Assembly (NCBI GenBank): GCA_031274045.1 | Contig: JAISQS010000230.1 | Location: 1 to 9,035 of the forward strand | Length of the DNA stretch: 9,035 bases | Source of the DNA: Planctomycetaceae bacterium | GTDB taxonomy: Bacteria; Planctomycetota; Planctomycetia; Pirellulales; Thermoguttaceae | Direction: 5' to 3' | Shown: piece by piece, positions 5,471-9,035 of the stretch | Position numbering within the stretch: the stretch's first letter is position 1 | Layout of the letters: each line of letters begins with the position of its first letter | Program-made: the position numbers and the translations under genes | The notes under the pieces: model-generated | What the model was told of the DNA's origin: nothing | Database searches by the model: none | Seen by the model: only the letters and a program-made list of their open reading frames with translations

Positions 5471-6871
5471 TTATCTTGGTACGTATGTTGGGTTTGGGTG
5501 TGCGTATGCGCCGTATGGCGGAGCGTAGGGGTTGCCGTATGGGTTCGGATTTGCGTATGGGTTCACGGCGCGGTTTGTGACGGAGCCGACCGGCGCAACT
5601 CCCGGCGGTACCATGTTATTTGGCGGCATCATTCCAGTCGGTACCATTCCGGCTGGTGGCATTCCCGCTGGCATTCCGGTTGGCATCATTCCGGCTGGCG
5701 GCATTCCCGCCGGCATTCCGGGTTGCATTGGTTGTGCGTATGCTCTTGCTGTTGGCGGAGCTGGGATTGGTTCGGCGTATCGCAACGGGTAACGGTAACC
5801 TGAATCCATCGCGACCGGTAATTGCGGCGGACCCGGCACGCCTGTTGTTGTTTTGGTCATTGGTGTTCCGTATGGTGGTATGTCGTATCCGCTTATGTAG
5901 CTTCGTGGAATTGAAGTGCCGATAACTTCGCTTGGGATAACGGCTTGTGGCGGGACACCGGGCGGTAGAGATGCGACAAGTGCTTCTCGCCGCAGACTTT
6001 CGCTCTCTGTCAATCGCAGGTCTTTATTGCCCATTCGTACAATTGCCAAAATTGCCCCTCTGTTTTGGGCTTCTGTTATCGGGTCAATTCCGGGATCAAG
6101 ATCAGTATTCACAATTGTCCCCGCAACTCCCGCAACCGCGAGACCTTGAAATTCACGGTTCGGCAAATAGACAACTTTTGTGATGAGGTTGCCTGAAAGT
6201 ACTTGGTCGAAGTCGTTATCGGTGAATTCGATTGGGATTGGGCAATGTACGAGGTATGTCATTGTTCGTGCGCTTGGCGGTGCAAGTTCGAGTGTGGGAT
6301 AAAGTTCTTTACCCGGTCGTCCCGGAATATTTGACAATTTTAATCGGTAGACGTTTCCGAAGCCGAATTCAGCTTCGGCGGGGCAAATGAGCGGTTGTGA
6401 GTCAAATTTGCCCGGAACTTTTGCGTCGTAATGAATTACGAGGGCTTCGGGGCTGCCGAATTTTATTTGCAAGGTTGAGCCGGGTGCGGTGTTATTTGCT
6501 GGTTGTGAGTTTGGAGTAGCGGCGGCGGCAGTTACTCTCCCTAGTGCTGAGTCGGGAATATTAGGTGCGGTCAAGCCTGATGTTGCGGCGGGATCGGCGG
6601 GATCGTAGGGTACGGTCAAGGCAGTCGGGTAGTACATATTTGGTGTACTGTGGAAGTCTGCTTCGCGCTTGGGGGGGTTAATTGGCACGGGGTTATAGAT
6701 TTGCTGCGCTGGCGGCATTACTCCGGCGGGCGGTGTGATTACCCCGGGACCCGGTCCGTTGACAGGCGGAACATCGTAAGGCGAATAACGGCGCAACCCC
6801 ATCCAATCAGGGTTTTGACAACCCACAACAGACAACGCAACAGCTATAAATATCAATAAACTAAGCCGCAT
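5471..6871 (-). CDS. Proline-rich lipoprotein with domain shared by its neighbour
   Basis: 466 aa. The start is the ATG at 6869-6871, with a strong ribosome site (GGGAGG at 6880-6885, eight bases away); the frame is open up to 6928 but the longer start hides the signal. Residues 1-17 plus Cys18 form a lipoprotein signal (VVGC), and the residue after Cys is Gln, compatible with outer-membrane sorting. A Pro/Gly/Ala-rich linker (19-135) precedes a beta-rich domain (about 138-285) homologous to the 239-aa neighbour. A second Pro-rich region follows, with two copies of a 14-residue Met/Pro/Gly/Ala repeat (385-412) and a tail rich in Asn-Pro-Tyr (437-466). I know no named family for the shared domain. 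The linkers look built to span peptidoglycan or the periplasm, so a surface-attached structural or adaptor role is an inference. Confidence 0.82.
   Translation of the reverse strand: MRLSLLIFIAVALSVVGCQNPDWMGLRRYSPYDVPPVNGPGPGVITPPAGVMPPAQQIYNPVPINPPKREADFHSTPNMYYPTALTVPYDPADPAATSGLTAPNIPDSALGRVTAAAATPNSQPANNTAPGSTLQIKFGSPEALVIHYDAKVPGKFDSQPLICPAEAEFGFGNVYRLKLSNIPGRPGKELYPTLELAPPSARTMTYLVHCPIPIEFTDNDFDQVLSGNLITKVVYLPNREFQGLAVAGVAGTIVNTDLDPGIDPITEAQNRGAILAIVRMGNKDLRLTESESLRREALVASLPPGVPPQAVIPSEVIGTSIPRSYISGYDIPPYGTPMTKTTTGVPGPPQLPVAMDSGYRYPLRYAEPIPAPPTARAYAQPMQPGMPAGMPPAGMMPTGMPAGMPPAGMVPTGMMPPNNMVPPGVAPVGSVTNRAVNPYANPNPYGNPYAPPYGAYAHPNPTYVPR
5636..5719 (-). repeat. 42-bp in-frame repeat coding for a Met/Pro/Gly 14-mer
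   Basis: Two tandem 42-bp units encode GMPAGMPPAGM(M/V)PT at residues 385-412 of the lipoprotein, with a third partial copy after (GMMPP). Synonymous differences between the copies show the duplication is not brand new. Confidence 0.75.
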
Positions 6872-6879
6872 AAAAGTAT

Positions 6880-6885
6880 CCTCCC
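6880..6885 (-). promoter_or_regulatory. Shine-Dalgarno site fixing the lipoprotein start
   Basis: GGGAGG on the - strand, eight bases from the ATG at 6871. It is the clearest ribosome site in the window and decides between this start and the longer frame. Confidence 0.85.
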
Positions 6886-6890
6886 TTTTC

Positions 6891-6936
6891 AATGCGTAAT
6901 TGTGTAACGTACAAATGCGTACACGCAACGTACAAA
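6891..6936 (-). promoter_or_regulatory. Tandem direct repeat in the lipoprotein leader
   Basis: Two copies of AATGCGTA-N5/7-AACGTACAAA lie in tandem (6891-6915 and 6914-6936). The AACGTACAAA words are 21 bp apart, about two helical turns, and the block ends just upstream of the ribosome site. The spacing suits a protein binding one face of the DNA, or a leader RNA element. Function unproven. Confidence 0.4.
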
Positions 6937-7052
6937 AAAACCAGTCGATAACAAAGCGTAAATACCAAACTCCAATTTAAACACTGCCGACGAACGAGAA
7001 CTTGCGAACATTAACAAAGCCTCAAATACAAACAGCTTAAAAACTTGAAGAG

Positions 7053-7058
7053 ATTATA
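7053..7058 (-). promoter_or_regulatory. Candidate -10 box for the lipoprotein gene
   Basis: TATAAT on the - strand, about 180 bp upstream of the lipoprotein ATG. No good -35 box is found 16-18 bp upstream (GAAAAA-like only), so this could be chance in AT-rich DNA. Confidence 0.25.
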
Positions 7059-7435
7059 CTAAAACCGTTTGCAACTTTTTCTCGTGACGTTTTGAAAATA
7101 AATCGGGGCAAATGAAACACTCTCCTAAATTCCACCGCCCCTTATTTTTTGATGTTGTTGTACAAAAAACGTGTTGTCTATGCTTTTTGTAGGTTGTGTT
7201 TTTTGTGTTCTTTAGGTTGATTTTTGGGGGATATTTTTGTGAATATTGACAAAAAGCGAAAAATTGGGCTGGACTTGAAATGTGTTATTCAATACTATTC
7301 GCAAAGTGGACTTATTCGGTGAAGTTTGATTTTCCTGATTATTCAATTTTTGTGTGGGGTTTGTGTTTGAATTGTTGTCCCGTTATCAAATTCGATTCAA
7401 CCTATTCTCTAAAAACAATCATTCGACATACTATT

Positions 7436-8605
7436 ATGTGTTTCTTTGGTATTTTCGTTACTTTTGTTCGTTCAGCTAAAAAAACTAATTTTGGCAAGTT
7501 AATATCGATTTATTCGTTACAGTTTACCATCAGTTTGGTGGTTCTTTTGCTGTCAAATTTTATTTTGTCTGTTTCGTTTGCCCAAAATACTAATATTGGC
7601 GAGTTTGGCGATTCGGGTACAGTTGTTCTAAAACGCTCAATTGATACAATTTCGCGTCTGATTCGTTTTGAGTGTGATATTCGGCTTTCAACTTATGTTG
7701 GTGGAGTTGAGTTTCCGGCGAGTGGGAAGTATGAGGAGCAGGCGGTGGCGGTGACGGGTGATGATGCGTGCGGTTCAAAAGGTGAGGTTACGAACGATTC
7801 TGAAGCCAAAAATAACACGTCCGCCAACTCGCAACATCCGCAATTCCAACGATTTCAGAGGACGATGTACCGGCAAGAAATATATTTTACAATGGATACG
7901 CCGTCGGTTCAGTATGAGCCGAATCGGGTGATTTTGGTCTGTTATCCGGGTAGGGGTGATGACCAAAACGGCAGTATTTGGCAATTTAGGTCGATTGAGG
8001 GGGTTAAGACTTTGCATCAAATAAATATTTCGGAGGTTGAGGCGGCGGTTAAAAAATCTTTGTTGTCTGGGAAGTCGTTAAAATTGGCTGGTGGTGGAGT
8101 TGATGCTTTGAGTAAGGTTGCTGATAACCATGAGTTGCGAGGTTTTACGCAGGTTGGTGCGATGTGGAATTTGGGTGGGATGGTTGGGATGTTGGGGCAG
8201 ATTGACAGGTTTTATGAGTTTTCGGTGATTCCGGTGGAGGAGACTGTGTTGGATGTTCGGGTTTTTAAGTTGGCGGGCAGATTGAGGAAGGCGTATTTTG
8301 ATGTTTTGTTGAAAAATCATGGCGGTCTGGGCAAAAAGGGAAAGTATCCAGAAGATATTCCTTGTGACATAGAGGTTTATGTCGGTGTCAAAGATTCCTT
8401 TCCGTACAAGATACGTTATTTGAATCGCAAGACGGAACAATCGAAGCCGACTAATTTACTTCTTGAGATCAACTACTTAAACGTTTCCATCAATGGCACA
8501 CCTATCCCCGAACATCGCTTCTCAACATTCCAACATGAAGTCCCCGCAGGAGTAAGAAAAATCGACCCCAGCACCGAACAATATATCAAGTCGCTAGGTC
8601 TATAA
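7436..8605 (+). CDS. Exported protein, possibly LolA-like fold
   Basis: 389 aa from the ATG at 7436. The frame also extends to an ATG at 7280 (441 aa), but that would place the signal peptide after 70 residues of unlikely sequence. Neither start has a ribosome site, so the true start is uncertain. A long hydrophobic segment (about 30-48) ends in SFA before Gln50, a signal peptidase I site. The mature part is beta-rich. Near 219-281 is a Gly-rich helix-like stretch (GGMVGMLGQIDRFYEF) followed by a strand with VLDVRVFKLAG. Near 309-331 is a conserved-looking hairpin (PCDIEVYVGVKDSFPYKIRYLNR in outline), then strands up to PAGV and a D-x-T-x-x-Y-like end. This order resembles Planctomycetota proteins with the LolA/LppX fold that binds lipids or lipoproteins. 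I infer a periplasmic lipid or lipoprotein-binding role with moderate confidence; a plain hypothetical protein is the alternative. Confidence 0.72.
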   Translation: MCFFGIFVTFVRSAKKTNFGKLISIYSLQFTISLVVLLLSNFILSVSFAQNTNIGEFGDSGTVVLKRSIDTISRLIRFECDIRLSTYVGGVEFPASGKYEEQAVAVTGDDACGSKGEVTNDSEAKNNTSANSQHPQFQRFQRTMYRQEIYFTMDTPSVQYEPNRVILVCYPGRGDDQNGSIWQFRSIEGVKTLHQINISEVEAAVKKSLLSGKSLKLAGGGVDALSKVADNHELRGFTQVGAMWNLGGMVGMLGQIDRFYEFSVIPVEETVLDVRVFKLAGRLRKAYFDVLLKNHGGLGKKGKYPEDIPCDIEVYVGVKDSFPYKIRYLNRKTEQSKPTNLLLEINYLNVSINGTPIPEHRFSTFQHEVPAGVRKIDPSTEQYIKSLGL

Positions 8606-8638
8606 ATCTCGCGGAAAATTTTTTGTCAACAAATTATG

Positions 8639-8708
8639 CAGATTTAACAGATTTTTTCAAAACTAATCTGTATAAATCTATTAAATCTATTGATAAAAAT
8701 CTATTGAC
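8639..8708. repeat. TAAATCTAT-type 9-bp repeats with hairpin
   Basis: On the + strand, TAATCTGTA (8664-8672) and two identical TAAATCTAT units (8673-8690) are in 9-bp register, with a further TCTATTGAC at 8700-8708. Upstream, CAGATTTAACAGATT (8639-8653) is the same word on the opposite strand. ACAGATT (8647-8653) and AATCTGT (8665-8671) form a 7-bp stem with an 11-nt loop. It lies 34 bp after the stop codon. Confidence 0.6.
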
Positions 8709-8760
8709 AAAAATATTCTCAAAAAAAATTTTCCCATACCATACCTTCCCTTACCTTCCC

Positions 8761-8820
8761 GTGAAAAATTCACCCTTTCGTGAATTTCGTTTTTTAGCGT
8801 GTTTCGCGTTAAAAATTCAC
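8761..8820. repeat. TTTCGTNNN repeats framed by GTGAA/TTCAC hairpins
   Basis: Units TTTCGTGAA (8776-8784), TTTCGTTTT (8785-8793), TTAGCGTG (8 bp) and TTTCGCGTT (8802-8810) follow one another. GTGAA-AAA-TTCAC (8761-8773) is a small hairpin, and GTGAATTT (8780-8787) pairs with AAATTCAC (8813-8820). The core word is the same as in the 2482-2640 element. Confidence 0.55.
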
Positions 8821-8930
8821 CTACAACCGTACCGGAAAAAATATCATCGAGAATAACTGTTATTATGCCGAAGATTGCGGAAGGCGATAGAGTTTTTTAC
8901 GCTTACTCAATGTGCGGCTAATATATCTAA

Positions 8931-8936
8931 TATAAT
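8931..8936 (+). promoter_or_regulatory. Candidate -10 box for the right-edge gene
   Basis: A perfect TATAAT sits 10 bp before the ATG at 8947. No -35 box is seen at the usual distance. If used, the transcript would be almost leaderless. The AT-rich context makes chance likely. Confidence 0.25.
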
Positions 8937-8946
8937 CAATAATAAT

Positions 8947-9035
8947 ATGAAAGAAACGGCATCATCAATTCAGTGGCATCCGGCATTTTATGAGGCGATT
9001 CAACTTGAGCTTGAAGCATATCGGGACGATTTGAT
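8947..9035 (+). CDS. 5' end of putative PD-(D/E)XK-nuclease-like family gene
   Basis: The frame opens at ATG 8947 and runs 29 codons to the window edge. The opening (IQWHPAFYEAIQLELEAYRD) resembles the N-terminus of a family of small uncharacterised proteins frequent in gut bacteria, where a QWHPAFY motif precedes an acidic/lysine core of the PD-(D/E)XK nuclease type. The match is from memory and covers only the N-terminus, so the catalytic residues cannot be checked here. No ribosome site is evident. Confidence 0.6.
   Translation, partial: MKETASSIQWHPAFYEAIQLELEAYRDDL

Larger units (their letters stand above)
6872..7435. other. Divergent intergenic/leader region
   Basis: It separates the - strand lipoprotein from the + strand exported protein, so promoters for both should lie here. 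It contains the lipoprotein ribosome site, a tandem repeat pair (6891-6936), a candidate - strand -10 box (7053-7058) and a G+T-rich, C-poor stretch (about 7140-7260). The part 7280-7435 is in frame with the + gene and may encode an N-terminal extension. Confidence 0.6.
8606..8946. other. Repeat-rich AT-rich spacer without a gene
   Basis: It follows the exported protein gene and contains two degenerate 9-bp repeat clusters (8639-8708 and 8761-8820), then a TATAAT at 8931-8936 before the next ATG. The one longer frame (8623-8856) only follows the repeats and is Lys/Phe/Pro-rich without a ribosome site. Confidence 0.65.

Noticed and set aside
5636..5719. Regular repeats as a CRISPR array
   Set aside because: The units are in-frame 42-bp coding repeats without unique spacers.
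5532..5792. Gly/Pro/Ile-rich + strand frame
   Set aside because: It is the mirror of the Met/Pro/Gly repeat in the lipoprotein gene; the repeat keeps both strands open.
8623..8856. 77-codon + strand frame
   Set aside because: It starts at a non-ATG codon and reads through two 9-bp repeat clusters with no ribosome site or recognisable motif.

Overview
The window looks like chromosomal DNA of a Gram-negative-type bacterium from the Planctomycetota or a close PVC relative. The reasons are a BBP2-like outer-membrane beta-barrel protein, a lipoprotein ending in a DUF11 domain, many exported Pro/Gly/Asn-rich proteins, genes that often lack a Shine-Dalgarno site, and long intergenic stretches full of degenerate short repeats. 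This assignment is inference from gene types; no rRNA or marker gene is present.

Layout. Bases 1-180 hold the 3' end of a + strand gene with a lysine-repeat tail. A strong hairpin plus T-tract at 224-274 terminates the convergent - strand porin gene (318-1655). About 1 kb without a convincing gene follows (1656-2660). It contains an AT-rich dyad, a GC-richer relic-like open frame, an A+C-only tract and a symmetric inverted-repeat element. Three more - strand genes come next: a 605-aa lipoprotein with a DUF11 C-terminus (2661-4478), a 239-aa secreted protein (4602-5321), and a 466-aa lipoprotein (5471-6871) whose central domain is a paralogue of that 239-aa protein. A divergent + strand gene (7436-8605, start uncertain) encodes an exported protein that may have a LolA-like fold. 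A repeat-rich spacer leads to the first 29 codons of another + strand gene (8947 to the right edge), whose N-terminus resembles a family of uncharacterised PD-(D/E)XK-nuclease-like proteins.

How it fits together. Five complete genes in a row encode proteins with export signals: one outer-membrane barrel, two lipoproteins, one secreted paralogue and one possible lipoprotein-binding fold. The window is therefore mainly a cell-envelope locus. Spacers of 123-149 bp, each with its own repeats or leader features, argue for separate transcripts rather than one operon.

The most unusual non-coding feature is a set of four intergenic clusters built from degenerate 9-bp units: TTTCGTNNN twice, (A/T)CCGCAAAG and TAAATCTAT. 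Most are arranged as inverted arrays able to fold into hairpins, and they sit just downstream of gene ends. The clearest (2482-2640) has four nonamers in each orientation in exact 9-bp register, bracketed by 17-bp inverted repeats with one mismatch.
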